From Nocardioides acrostichi (GTDB lineage: Bacteria; Actinomycetota; Actinomycetes; Propionibacteriales; Nocardioidaceae): a stretch of 64,000 bases of DNA. The notes under the pieces are model-generated. The model saw nothing but the letters and a program-made list of their open reading frames with translations. It made no database searches and was not told where the DNA came from. This document shows positions 30,906-38,816 of the stretch, one piece after another. The position numbers and the translations under genes were made by a program. Location of the stretch: positions 558,001-622,000 of the forward strand of contig NZ_JADIVZ010000001.1 in NCBI RefSeq assembly GCF_015319165.1. The letters are read 5' to 3'. Every line of letters begins with the position of its first letter. Within the stretch, counting starts at the first letter, position 1.

Positions 30906-30972
30906 TTGACGGGTTGTCGGTGGCCGCGGTTACCGTAGTCTCATGATCGAACGCATGTTCGATCATGAGACT
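30906..30972 (+). promoter_or_regulatory. SOS promoter of the DUF6504-HEPN operon
   Basis: TTGACG (30906-30911), 19-base spacer, TACCGT (30931-30936), then the LexA box CGAACGCATGTTCG (30948-30961), matching the Mycobacterium/Bacillus-type SOS consensus. The box is the centre of a larger perfect palindrome with 16-base arms (30937-30972). AGGAGG for the first gene follows directly. Confidence 0.8.
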
Positions 30973-30986
30973 GAGGAGGTCGGCCG

Positions 30987-31340
30987 ATGCGACGGTACGC
31001 CGAACCCGTGCGGGTACGCCGGGGAGAGGTCCGAGGGTGGCTCACCGAGCGGTGCCCGCAGCAGTTCCTCTGGCGGGAGCGGCTCTGGGTGGTCCGGTCG
31101 GTGCTGGCGCACTGGGTCGAGACCGACCCTTGGTGGGAGCGACGCGAGACCCGCGCCGTCCTCGGGTCCGAGGAGCCGGGGGGAGCAGGCGCCCCGGCGG
31201 CGGTCCTGACCATCGACCGGCTCCTGGGCGAACAGGAGTGTTGGCGCGTCGAGGCGAGGCGGGCCGGCGAGTCCGGGGTCTTCGACCTCACCTGCGAGGC
31301 CGAAGGCGAGTGCTGGTCGCTCGTCGCGTGTGCGGACTGA
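30987..31340 (+). CDS. DUF6504 family protein, SOS-controlled
   Basis: 117 aa. [20 protein letters not shown], then QQFLWRERLWVVRSVLAHWV and ECWRVEAR with a Phe-Asp-Leu strand end match the small actinobacterial DUF6504 family, which commonly sits next to translesion-polymerase genes. A LexA-controlled promoter lies directly upstream. AGGAGG lies seven bases before the ATG. Function is unknown; the genomic habit suggests an accessory role in damage tolerance, perhaps binding the polymerase or DNA. Confidence 0.75.
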   Translation: MRRYAEPVRVRRGEVRGWLTERCPQQFLWRERLWVVRSVLAHWVETDPWWERRETRAVLGSEEPGGAGAPAAVLTIDRLLGEQECWRVEARRAGESGVFDLTCEAEGECWSLVACAD

Positions 31341-31359
31341 CGAGAGGGCGGAGACGGAC

Positions 31360-31899
31360 ATGACCCAGGGCACGATCCAGAGCGCGACCCAAGGCGCGAT
31401 TCGGGGCACGGGCAGGTCTGCGGGCCAGGCCGGCGTCGACCGCGAACTGGCGCCGCCACACTTGCTGCCGGCGACCACGCACTCCTATCTCGGGCGCGCT
31501 GCCGAGTCGCTGGCCGAGGCGATGGCGAGCCCCGACGTCCCGTCGCGCTACGCCTGCGCCCATGTCGCGGCGCTGCGGGCCGCAGCCGCCCTGCTGGCCG
31601 CGCAAGCGCGTCCGCATGCGAGCAAGCGACGCCAGAAGAACGCCTGGGTGCTCCTCGCCGAAGTGGCACCCGAGCTGGCGGAATGGGCCGCGTTCTTCGC
31701 GGGAGGCGCCCGCAAGCGGGCGGCTGCCGAGGCGGGCTCGACCCGCGCCGTCAGCGAGCGAGAGGCCGACGACCTGGTGCGCGACGCCGACCGGTTCCTC
31801 GCCGTGGTCGAGCAGCGGCTCGGGCTCATCGCCCACGCGCCGGTCGCCGGTACCTACCTGGCTGTCGAGCACCCGGGCGCCGCGCACCGGGCCGGGTGA
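31360..31899 (+). CDS. SAV_6107-type HEPN domain protein, SOS-controlled
   Basis: 179 aa. After a Gly/Ser/Gln-rich 30-residue N-terminus, the helical HEPN-like bundle contains RYACAH (Arg63, His68), which fits the R-x4-6-H motif of HEPN ribonucleases. The segment ALRAAAALLAAQARPHAS and the helix LVRDADRFLAVVEQRLGL complete the bundle. It lies 19 bases after the DUF6504 gene and 162 bases before the polymerase start. HEPN proteins are often RNases or partners of nucleotidyltransferases; which applies here is open. Confidence 0.72.
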   Translation: MTQGTIQSATQGAIRGTGRSAGQAGVDRELAPPHLLPATTHSYLGRAAESLAEAMASPDVPSRYACAHVAALRAAAALLAAQARPHASKRRQKNAWVLLAEVAPELAEWAAFFAGGARKRAAAEAGSTRAVSEREADDLVRDADRFLAVVEQRLGLIAHAPVAGTYLAVEHPGAAHRAG

Positions 31900-31952
31900 T
31901 CGGGGCCGGGTGATCGGGGCCGGGTGATCGGGGCCGGGTGATCGGGGCCGGG
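31897..31952 (+). repeat. four tandem 14-bp units at the HEPN stop codon
   Basis: TGATCGGGGCCGGG repeated four times without change; the first TGA is the stop codon of the HEPN gene. Likely slippage-prone and probably variable between strains. Confidence 0.8.
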
Positions 31953-31958
31953 TGGGGG

Positions 31959-32014
31959 TTGACGCTTCGTCGCAGGAGCGCGTTACAGTTGCCATGATCG
32001 AACACATGTTCGAT
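31959..32014 (+). promoter_or_regulatory. SOS promoter of the dnaE2-like gene
   Basis: TTGACG (31959-31964), 19-base spacer, TACAGT (31984-31989), then LexA box CGAACACATGTTCG (31999-32012) inside ATCGAACACATGTTCGAT (31997-32014). Same spacing and geometry as the promoter at 30906. Confidence 0.85.
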
Positions 32015-32061
32015 ACATGTCGTTGTCCGGGGTCGAGTCGTGACGCGAGAGATGAGGCTCG

Positions 32062-35000
32062 GTGCCCGACCCGTATCCCCACCTGCACGTGGCCTCCGGC
32101 CACTCGCTCCAGTACGGCGCGTCCCTGCCGCACGTGCTGGTCGAGCAGGCTGCCGAGCACGGCATGGACCTGCTGGCCCTCACCGACCGCGACGGCACCT
32201 ACGGTGCGGTGAAGTTCGCCGGCGCCTGCCGGGCCGCCGGCCTCAGTCCGGTCCTCGGCGTCGACCTCGCCTACCGGCGCCTCGCGCCGTCCGGGCTCTC
32301 GGGGGGATCGTCTCGCACCCCGGTGCGCGGCGGTGCGTTCCGCGATCCCCGGCTGCCCCGGGTCACCCTGCTCGCCCAGGCAGCCGGACCGGGTGGGGGA
32401 GCAGGGGGCTGGGCCGCGGTGTGCCGCCTGGTCTCGGCCACCCACCTGGCCGGTGAGCGCGGCCGTCCCGTGCTCGACCCCGAAGCCCCCGAGATCGCGG
32501 GGCTGCTCGCCTCGGGCGACCTCGTCGTACTGCTCGGCCCCGGCTCGCTGCTGGGCGAGGCCATCACGCGGCGCGATGAGTCGGCGGCGCGTGCCGAGCT
32601 GGCCTGGTGGCGCGACCGGGTGCCGGCCGAGTGCCTCCAGGTCGAGCTGGTCTCGCACCGGCTGCCCGGCGGTCGTCGTGCTGAGACCGGGCAGTGGGGG
32701 CCGGCCACCACGCCCCACGCGGCCCGCACGGCTCTGCTGGCTGCCGAGGTCGGCGTCCCGACCGTGCTCACGAACGCAGTCCGGCACGCCCGGCGTGAGG
32801 ACGCCGCCGTGGCCGACGTCCTCGACGCAGCCCGGCGCCTGGTGGCGCTCGACCGGCGACACGTCGACCGCGGCAACGCCGAGGGCCACCTGAAGCCCGG
32901 GCCGGCGATGCGCGAGATCGCCCAGGAGATCGCCCACGCGGCCGGGCTCGCGCGCGGCACCCGACCCGGCACCGGCGTCAGCGAGGCCGCGATGCGGCTG
33001 TTGGCCCGCACCCGCACCCTGGCCGAGCGGTGCGCTCTCGACCCACGGACCGACCTGGGCATCGGCGAGGTGCACTTCCCGGAGTTCGAGCTCGCGCGGG
33101 GTCCGTCTCGAGGCTCGGCAGCAGATGCGGACCAGCTGCTCCGGGTCCGCTGCGAGGCCGCCATCGGCGACCGCTACGGCTCTGCCGGCCTGGCCGTCGT
33201 GTGGAAGCGCCTCGACGACGAGCTCACGCTGATCCGCGATCTCGGCTACGCCTCCTACTTCCTCACCGTCGGTGACGTCACCGACCTCATCAAGGCCCTC
33301 GACGTGCGGGTCGCCGCACGTGGCTCGGGCGCGGGCAGCCTGGTCACCTACCTGCTCGGGATCTCCGGGGTCGACCCGGTCCGTTACCAGCTGCTCATGG
33401 AGCGCTTCCTCTCCCCGCTGCGCCGAGCCCTGCCCGACATCGACGTCGACGTCGAGTCCGCCCGGCGCACCGAGGTCTACGAGGCGATTCTCGACCGGTT
33501 CGGCGGCGAGCGGTGCGTGTGCGTCTCGATGATGGACACCTACCGGGTGCGGCACGCCGTCCGCGATGTCGGCGCCGCACTCGGTATGCCACCGGTCGAG
33601 ACCGACGCCATCGCCAAGGCCTTCCCGCACATCCGCGCCCGCGACGCCCGCGCGGCGCTGCGCGATCTGCCCGAGCTGCGCGCCAGCGGCCTCGGCGAGG
33701 ACCGCCTTGCCCTCCTCTTCGGGCTCGTCGAGCGGCTCGACGGACTGCCGCGCCACATCGCCGTCCACCCGTGCGGGGTGCTGCTCTCCGACCTCACACT
33801 GCTCGATCGCACTCCGGTCGAGGCGTCCTACGCCGGGTTCCCGATGAGTCAGTTCGACAAGGACGACGTCGAGGAGCTCGGCCTGCTCAAGCTCGATGTG
33901 CTCGGCATCCGCATGCAGTCCTCGATGGCACACGCGGTGGCCGAGATCCGCCGCGTCGAGGAGGTCGAGATCGATCTCGACGACCAGGCCCAGGTACCGC
34001 TCGACGACCCCGCCACCTACGCGATGATCTCGGCCGCGCAGACCCTCGGCGTGTTCCAGATCGAGTCGCCGGGTCAGCGCGAGCTGGTCGGCAAGTCCGG
34101 CATCGACACCTTCGAGGAGATCATCGCCGACATCTCGCTGTTCCGGCCCGGGCCGGTCAAGAGCGACATGATCACGCCCTACCTCGAGGTCAAGCACCAG
34201 TGGAAGGCGCCGGAGTACCTGCACGACGACCTGCGCCCGATCCTGGCCGGCACCCGCGGCGTGGTGGTCTTCCACGAGCAGGTCATCGAGATCATCAGCA
34301 GGTTCGCGCGGGTCACCTACGCCGAGGCCGACGAGATGCGGCGTGCGCTCGGCACCCCCGACGGCATGGCGGCGGTGAAGGCCTGGTTCTTCCCACGTGC
34401 ACTGAAGCACGACTACTCGCTGCGCGTCGTCGAGCGGGTCTGGGCGGTGCTCGAGGCGTTCGCCTCGTTCGGGTTCTGCAAGGCGCATGCGGCGGCGTTC
34501 GCCCTGCCCACCTACCAGTCCGCCTGGCTCAAGGCGCACTGGCCGGCCCACTTCCTCGCCGGTGTGCTCACCCACGACCCCGGCATGTACCCCAAGCGGC
34601 TCATCCTCGAGGATGCCCGGCACTGCGGCATCGCCGTCCTGCCCCTCGACGTGAATGCCTCCGGGCCGGCCTACACCGTCGAGCGACTGCCCGAGAGGTC
34701 GCACGATGCGCTCCCGAGCGAGTGGCCGTCCGGCCGCCCCGACGGCCGCGCGTGGGGCATCCGGCTCGCGCTCGCTGAGGTCAAGGGCATCGCTGCGGCC
34801 GAGGTCGCCCGGGTGGTGGCGGCGCGGCCCTACCACTCGCTCACCGACTTCTGGCGCCGCGCGCAGGTCTCCCGCCCGGTGGTCGAGCGGCTCGTGCTGG
34901 CCGGCGCGTTCGACGGCGTCTACGATCTCGCGCTGCCGACAGGCGGCCTCCACGAGGGCGCCCGAGGCGGGGTGCGTCGTCGCGGGGCGATCACCCGCCG

Positions 35001-36021
35001 CGACCTGCTGCTCCAGGTGGCCGAGCTCGACCGGCACGGCCGCGCGGTCGAGAAGGCGGCCCGGGGCCGTGGCTTGGGCGGGCGAGGCCTGGCCGCGCGC
35101 CGGGCTCCGGCGCCCTCGAGCCAGGTCGCGACCGCGGCCGTGGCGCGCAACTCCACCGACGCCCACGTGCGGGAGCGGCAGCGTGAGGGTGAGCCGGACG
35201 CCACACGCGATGCCCGCCGCGACACCCGCCCGGCCGACCTGGGTGCCGACTACCGCGACGACACCGGGGCGCCGAGCCGCGACGGCATCTGGGGCAGATC
35301 CTCGGCGCAGGCACGCACGGCGCCACCGCCCGCACCGGTCGACTCGGTGCAGCTGGCACTCGACCTCGGTGACGCGCCGTCCGAGGGAGAGATCTCGGGG
35401 CTGCCCGAGATGAGCGCCGAGGAGCGGATGCGCGCCGAGCTGGAGATCCTCGGCCTCGACGCCAGCCGGCACGTCGTCGATACCTACGAGCCGTTCCTCG
35501 ACGCCCTCGGCGTGGTGCGCTCGCGCGACCTGCTCGCCCAGCGCAGCCGCTCCGGGCTGCTGGTGGCCGGGGTGAAGGTGGCCACCCAGACGCCGCCGAT
35601 CCGGTCCGGGCGCCGGGTGGTGTTCTTGACCCTCGACGATGGCACCGGGCCGGTCGACGCCACCTTCTTCGAAGACGCGCAGGGTCCGTATGCCGCCACC
35701 GTCTTCGGCTCCTGGCTGCTGGTGGTGCGCGGTGAGCTGCGGCGTACCGGTCACCGCGGCGTCTCGCTGCGCGCCACCGGCGCCTGGGAGCTGCCGGCGC
35801 TGCACCAGGCCTGGCGCGTGGGCGGGCTCGAGGCCGTGCACACGGTGCTCGAGACACCGCCGCCGGGTTTCACCGAGCCCGAGGAGCCGCGTGGACGCCG
35901 GGTGCTGGTGCACTCCAGCGGCTTCAAGCTCTCGCCGTACGCCGACATCAAGCCAGCCGGCGAGAGCACGGCGGGTGTGCCGCGCTCGCTGTGGCACCGC
36001 AGCCCCGGGAGCCCGGGGTGA
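32062..36021 (+). CDS. dnaE2: DNA polymerase III alpha subunit, DnaE2-like translesion polymerase
   Basis: 1319 aa, GTG start. C-family polymerase. The palm carries LPDIDVDVESARR near residue 457 (the two metal-binding Asp) and LLKLDVLGIR with the third Asp near 612; the GSGAGSLVTYLLGISG and FVLSNSFGFCKAHAAAF-type regions are also normal. The OB-fold is near residues 1170-1260. The PHP domain at the N-terminus is degenerate: HLHVASGHS lacks the second metal His, and LTDHD is LTDRD, so exonuclease proofreading is unlikely. Its own SOS promoter supports an inducible mutagenic role, as for mycobacterial DnaE2. Confidence 0.88.
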   Translation: MPDPYPHLHVASGHSLQYGASLPHVLVEQAAEHGMDLLALTDRDGTYGAVKFAGACRAAGLSPVLGVDLAYRRLAPSGLSGGSSRTPVRGGAFRDPRLPRVTLLAQAAGPGGGAGGWAAVCRLVSATHLAGERGRPVLDPEAPEIAGLLASGDLVVLLGPGSLLGEAITRRDESAARAELAWWRDRVPAECLQVELVSHRLPGGRRAETGQWGPATTPHAARTALLAAEVGVPTVLTNAVRHARREDAAVADVLDAARRLVALDRRHVDRGNAEGHLKPGPAMREIAQEIAHAAGLARGTRPGTGVSEAAMRLLARTRTLAERCALDPRTDLGIGEVHFPEFELARGPSRGSAADADQLLRVRCEAAIGDRYGSAGLAVVWKRLDDELTLIRDLGYASYFLTVGDVTDLIKALDVRVAARGSGAGSLVTYLLGISGVDPVRYQLLMERFLSPLRRALPDIDVDVESARRTEVYEAILDRFGGERCVCVSMMDTYRVRHAVRDVGAALGMPPVETDAIAKAFPHIRARDARAALRDLPELRASGLGEDRLALLFGLVERLDGLPRHIAVHPCGVLLSDLTLLDRTPVEASYAGFPMSQFDKDDVEELGLLKLDVLGIRMQSSMAHAVAEIRRVEEVEIDLDDQAQVPLDDPATYAMISAAQTLGVFQIESPGQRELVGKSGIDTFEEIIADISLFRPGPVKSDMITPYLEVKHQWKAPEYLHDDLRPILAGTRGVVVFHEQVIEIISRFARVTYAEADEMRRALGTPDGMAAVKAWFFPRALKHDYSLRVVERVWAVLEAFASFGFCKAHAAAFALPTYQSAWLKAHWPAHFLAGVLTHDPGMYPKRLILEDARHCGIAVLPLDVNASGPAYTVERLPERSHDALPSEWPSGRPDGRAWGIRLALAEVKGIAAAEVARVVAARPYHSLTDFWRRAQVSRPVVERLVLAGAFDGVYDLALPTGGLHEGARGGVRRRGAITRRDLLLQVAELDRHGRAVEKAARGRGLGGRGLAARRAPAPSSQVATAAVARNSTDAHVRERQREGEPDATRDARRDTRPADLGADYRDDTGAPSRDGIWGRSSAQARTAPPPAPVDSVQLALDLGDAPSEGEISGLPEMSAEERMRAELEILGLDASRHVVDTYEPFLDALGVVRSRDLLAQRSRSGLLVAGVKVATQTPPIRSGRRVVFLTLDDGTGPVDATFFEDAQGPYAATVFGSWLLVVRGELRRTGHRGVSLRATGAWELPALHQAWRVGGLEAVHTVLETPPPGFTEPEEPRGRRVLVHSSGFKLSPYADIKPAGESTAGVPRSLWHRSPGSPG

Positions 36022-36052
36022 AGGGTCTGTTCAGGCCACTAGGGTGGGCGTC

Positions 36053-36784
36053 ATGTCTGCCAGCGAACGGCCCAGCGAGCGTCGCAGTGCGGCCCGTACC
36101 GCCGTGGTGTGGAACGACCTCGGGCCGCTGCTCGACGCCGGCACGGCGCTCGACGTGCTCGACATCGGCGGCGGCACCGGCGTCTCCGCCGTGCGCGTGG
36201 CAGCCGGCGGGCATCGCGTCACCGTGGTCGACCCCAGCCCCGACGCGCTCGCCTCGCTGGCCCGGCGGGCCCGTGAACAGGGAGTCGAGGTGGTGGCGCA
36301 CCAAGGTGAGCTCTCCTCGCTGCTCGACATCGTGGGCGAGGCCAGCGCCGATCTGGTGCTGTGCCACGGGGTGCTGGAGTTCGTGGCCGACCCCGCTGCT
36401 GCCCTGGCCACGTTGCGCCGGGCGCTGCGCCCCGGCGCCAGCCTCTCGCTGCTCGTCGCGCAGCGGCACGCCGCCGTGGTCGCGCGGGCGATGGCCGGCC
36501 ACTTCGGGCAGGCCCGCGAGTTGCTCGACGCCGCCCCCGAGCACCAGCAGATCGGCCGAGCCGGACGCCGCTACACCGCCGACGAGGCCACGGCCCTGCT
36601 CGCCGAGGCCGGCTTCGCGGTGGCCAGCGTGCACGGCGTGCGCGTCTTCGCCGACCTCGTGCCCGGCTCGCTGCTCGATCTCGAGCCGGGGGCCACGGCG
36701 TCCCTCGTCGACCTCGAACAGACCGTCGCCACCCGCCCCGAGTTCCTGCCCTTGGCCACCCAGCTGCACCTGCTCGCCCGCTGA
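36053..36784 (+). CDS. class I SAM-dependent methyltransferase
   Basis: 243 aa. SAM-binding motif I LDVLDIGGGTGVSAV near residue 33, acidic end of strand 2 TVVDPSPDAL, and ADLVLCHGVLEFVADP (motif post-II). It resembles the CmoA/UbiE-like family of actinobacterial methyltransferases. TAGGGT (36040-36045) lies seven bases before the ATG, so it is probably transcribed leaderless and separately from dnaE2. Substrate is unknown. Its place between two translesion polymerases may be coincidence. Confidence 0.82.
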   Translation: MSASERPSERRSAARTAVVWNDLGPLLDAGTALDVLDIGGGTGVSAVRVAAGGHRVTVVDPSPDALASLARRAREQGVEVVAHQGELSSLLDIVGEASADLVLCHGVLEFVADPAAALATLRRALRPGASLSLLVAQRHAAVVARAMAGHFGQARELLDAAPEHQQIGRAGRRYTADEATALLAEAGFAVASVHGVRVFADLVPGSLLDLEPGATASLVDLEQTVATRPEFLPLATQLHLLAR

Positions 36785-36790
36785 ATCGCC

Positions 36791-36878
36791 GACCCGTCGC
36801 CAGTTTTCAGCTGACCCGCCGCTAGTTTTCACGCGACCCGTCGCTAGTTTTCAGGCGACCTGCCACGTTTTTCCATCG
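36791..36878 (-). repeat. 22-bp tandem repeat array A (four units, last degenerate)
   Basis: Units at 36791-36812, 36813-36834, 36835-36856 and a weaker fourth at 36857-36878. Plus-strand core GACCC(G)-n-CGC(T/C)AGTTTTCA. Reversed, it matches the array at 38751-38816. It occupies the gap between the methyltransferase and dinB. Confidence 0.75.
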
Positions 36879-36895
36879 GCAGTGGGTGTCCGGCT

Positions 36896-38098
36896 GTGAC
36901 CACCACGCCGATCCTGCACGTCGACATGGACGCCTTCTACGCCTCCGTGGCGACCCGCGACCGCCCCGAGCTGGCCGACGTGCCGGTGATCGTGGGTGGG
37001 GGCACGCGCGGCGTGGTGCTGTCGGCGAACTATCCGGCCCGCGAGTACGGCGTGCGCTCGGGCATGCCAGCGACCCGCGCCCGGCGACTGTGCCCGCAGG
37101 CGGTGGTGGTGAGCCCCGAGCACGAGGTGTTCGGCACTGTCTCGGCGGCGGTGGCCGAGACGTTCCGACAGGTCACCCCGGTGGTCGAGATGCTGTCGAT
37201 CGACGAGGCGTTCCTCGACGTCTCAGGTTCGGTGCGACGCCTCGGGGCGCCGTCCGACATCGCCGAGCAGCTGCGCTCGAGGATCCACGACGAGCAAGGC
37301 ATCACCTGCTCGGTGGGCGTGGCTGCGTCGGTGTCGGTGGCCAAGCTGGCCAGCAAGCGAGCCAAGCCGGACGGCGTGCTCGTGGTGCCGCCTGGCTCCG
37401 TCACGACCTTCCTGCACCCCCTCGACGTCGGCGAGCTGTACGGGGTGGGGGAGAAGACTCGCGCGATGCTGCATCGGTTGGGGCTGATCACGGTGGGCGA
37501 TGTCGCGCACACCCCGCTGCGCACGCTCCAGCGTGCGCTGGGCCACGGGCTCGGCACGCACCTCCACGAGCTGGCCTGGGGTCAGGACCGCCGCGAGGTG
37601 CTCGCCCGCAACGCTCCGGCGTTCGGCGCGATCACGGGCGATGCCGGTGCCGACCCCGACAAGTCGATGGGGGCACAGGAGACCTTCGGCCGCGACGTCG
37701 ACGACCGCGAGGTGGTACTGCGCGAGCTGCTCAAGCTCACTGCGGGCGTCACCGGCCGCATGCGCACCGCCGGGGTCGCCGGTCGCACCGTCACCCTGAC
37801 GGTCCGGTTCGCCGACTTCACCACCCTGACCCGCTCACGCACGATGCCCGAGGCCACCGACGTCACAGTCGACCTCTACCGCACCGCCGTCGGCCTCTAC
37901 GACGCCCTCGGTCTCCAGCGCGCCCGGCTGCGTCTGGTCGGGGTGCGGGTCGAGGGGCTTGCGCCGCGCGGCACGGTGCACCACCAACATCTACTCGGCG
38001 AGCGCGAGCACGGCTGGTCGGACGCCGACCGCGCGGTCGACCGTGCCACCCGACGGTTCGGCAGCGGGGTCGTGCGCCCGGCCAGTCTCTTCGGGTGA
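36896..38098 (+). CDS. dinB: DNA polymerase IV (Y-family)
   Basis: 400 aa, GTG start. Translesion polymerase. HVDMDAFYASVATRDRPEL with the first catalytic Asp pair, SANYPAREYGVRSGMP (steric-gate and finger region) and MLSIDEAFLDVSG with the second acidic cluster are intact. Little-finger domain from about residue 240. The C-terminal tail ends VRPASLFG, which might act as a weak clamp-binding motif. No SOS box was found directly before it. It is bracketed with DUF3040 by inverted 22-bp repeat arrays. Confidence 0.9.
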   Translation: MTTTPILHVDMDAFYASVATRDRPELADVPVIVGGGTRGVVLSANYPAREYGVRSGMPATRARRLCPQAVVVSPEHEVFGTVSAAVAETFRQVTPVVEMLSIDEAFLDVSGSVRRLGAPSDIAEQLRSRIHDEQGITCSVGVAASVSVAKLASKRAKPDGVLVVPPGSVTTFLHPLDVGELYGVGEKTRAMLHRLGLITVGDVAHTPLRTLQRALGHGLGTHLHELAWGQDRREVLARNAPAFGAITGDAGADPDKSMGAQETFGRDVDDREVVLRELLKLTAGVTGRMRTAGVAGRTVTLTVRFADFTTLTRSRTMPEATDVTVDLYRTAVGLYDALGLQRARLRLVGVRVEGLAPRGTVHHQHLLGEREHGWSDADRAVDRATRRFGSGVVRPASLFG

Positions 38099-38226
38099 GG
38101 CGACTCGAGCGGCCGTGCTGCGAATATTCCCGATGTCCCTACCGTGCGGCCTGCTCGCTGCCTACACTTGAGCCCGTCCTGGGCGATGGCGAGAAGGTCG
38201 CAGCCCGATAACGCTGGGAGGCGACG

Positions 38227-38673
38227 GTGGCACTCTCGGAGGAGGAGCTTCGAACGCTCGAGCAGATGGAGCGTGCCCTCACCGAGGAGGATCCCAAGTT
38301 CGTCTCCACCCTGCGCGGTACCTCGCTGCGCCGCGCCGCTCGACGCCGCGCCATCGTGGCCGGTGTCGTCTTCACGCTCGGCATCGTCGTGCTCATGGTG
38401 GGCGCCGTCTCGAAGTTCTGGGTGCTCGGGATCGTCGGCTTCGTCGTGATGCTGGGCTCGGCCACTGTCGGCCTCAACGCGCTGCGTGGCCAGAGCGCCG
38501 CCGGTCGCGAGCCCGTCGTCCCGCACGGTGAGCAGCCCCACGGCGGCTTCACCCTGATCCAAGGCGGCCGCCGCGGACGCGCCGGCCGCAACCGGGCCCG
38601 CTCCTCGGGTGGGTTCATGGAGCGTCTCGAGGAGCGCTGGCGTCGTCGCCGTGAGGAGAACGGCGGCTTCTGA
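38227..38673 (+). CDS. DUF3040 family small membrane protein
   Basis: 148 aa, GTG start with GGGAGG upstream. The N-terminus MALSEEELRTLEQMERALTE is the DUF3040 hallmark. Two transmembrane helices at about residues 41-60 and 65-84, followed by a basic, disordered tail (GGRRGRAGRNRARS). Family function is unknown, and such genes are often found near dcw or mraZ-associated genes in actinobacteria, as here. Confidence 0.88.
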   Translation: MALSEEELRTLEQMERALTEEDPKFVSTLRGTSLRRAARRRAIVAGVVFTLGIVVLMVGAVSKFWVLGIVGFVVMLGSATVGLNALRGQSAAGREPVVPHGEQPHGGFTLIQGGRRGRAGRNRARSSGGFMERLEERWRRRREENGGF

Positions 38674-38750
38674 ACCCCGCCTTTCCATCGAGCCCCGAGG
38701 TGCACACGTCGGGGCCTGTCTGTGTGCTCGCCGCATCACCGCTCGCCGTC

Positions 38751-38816
38751 ACCTGAAAACTCGTGGCGGGTCACCTGAAAACTCGTGGCGGGTCACCTGA
38801 AAACTCGTGGCGGGTC
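38751..38816 (+). repeat. 22-bp tandem repeat array B (three identical units)
   Basis: Three perfect units at 38751-38772, 38773-38794 and 38795-38816, each starting ACCTGAAAACTCGTGG and ending CGGGTC. The last unit overlaps the stop codon of the convergent transglutaminase gene. Orientation is opposite to array A. Confidence 0.9.

Noticed and set aside
31288-35997. 1569-codon open frame on the minus strand
   Set aside because: It lies fully antisense to dnaE2 and HEPN, has Arg/His/Gly-rich non-protein-like composition and arises from GC-rich third positions.
36791-38816. 22-bp repeats as a CRISPR array
   Set aside because: Units are contiguous with no spacers between them, and no cas genes are present.
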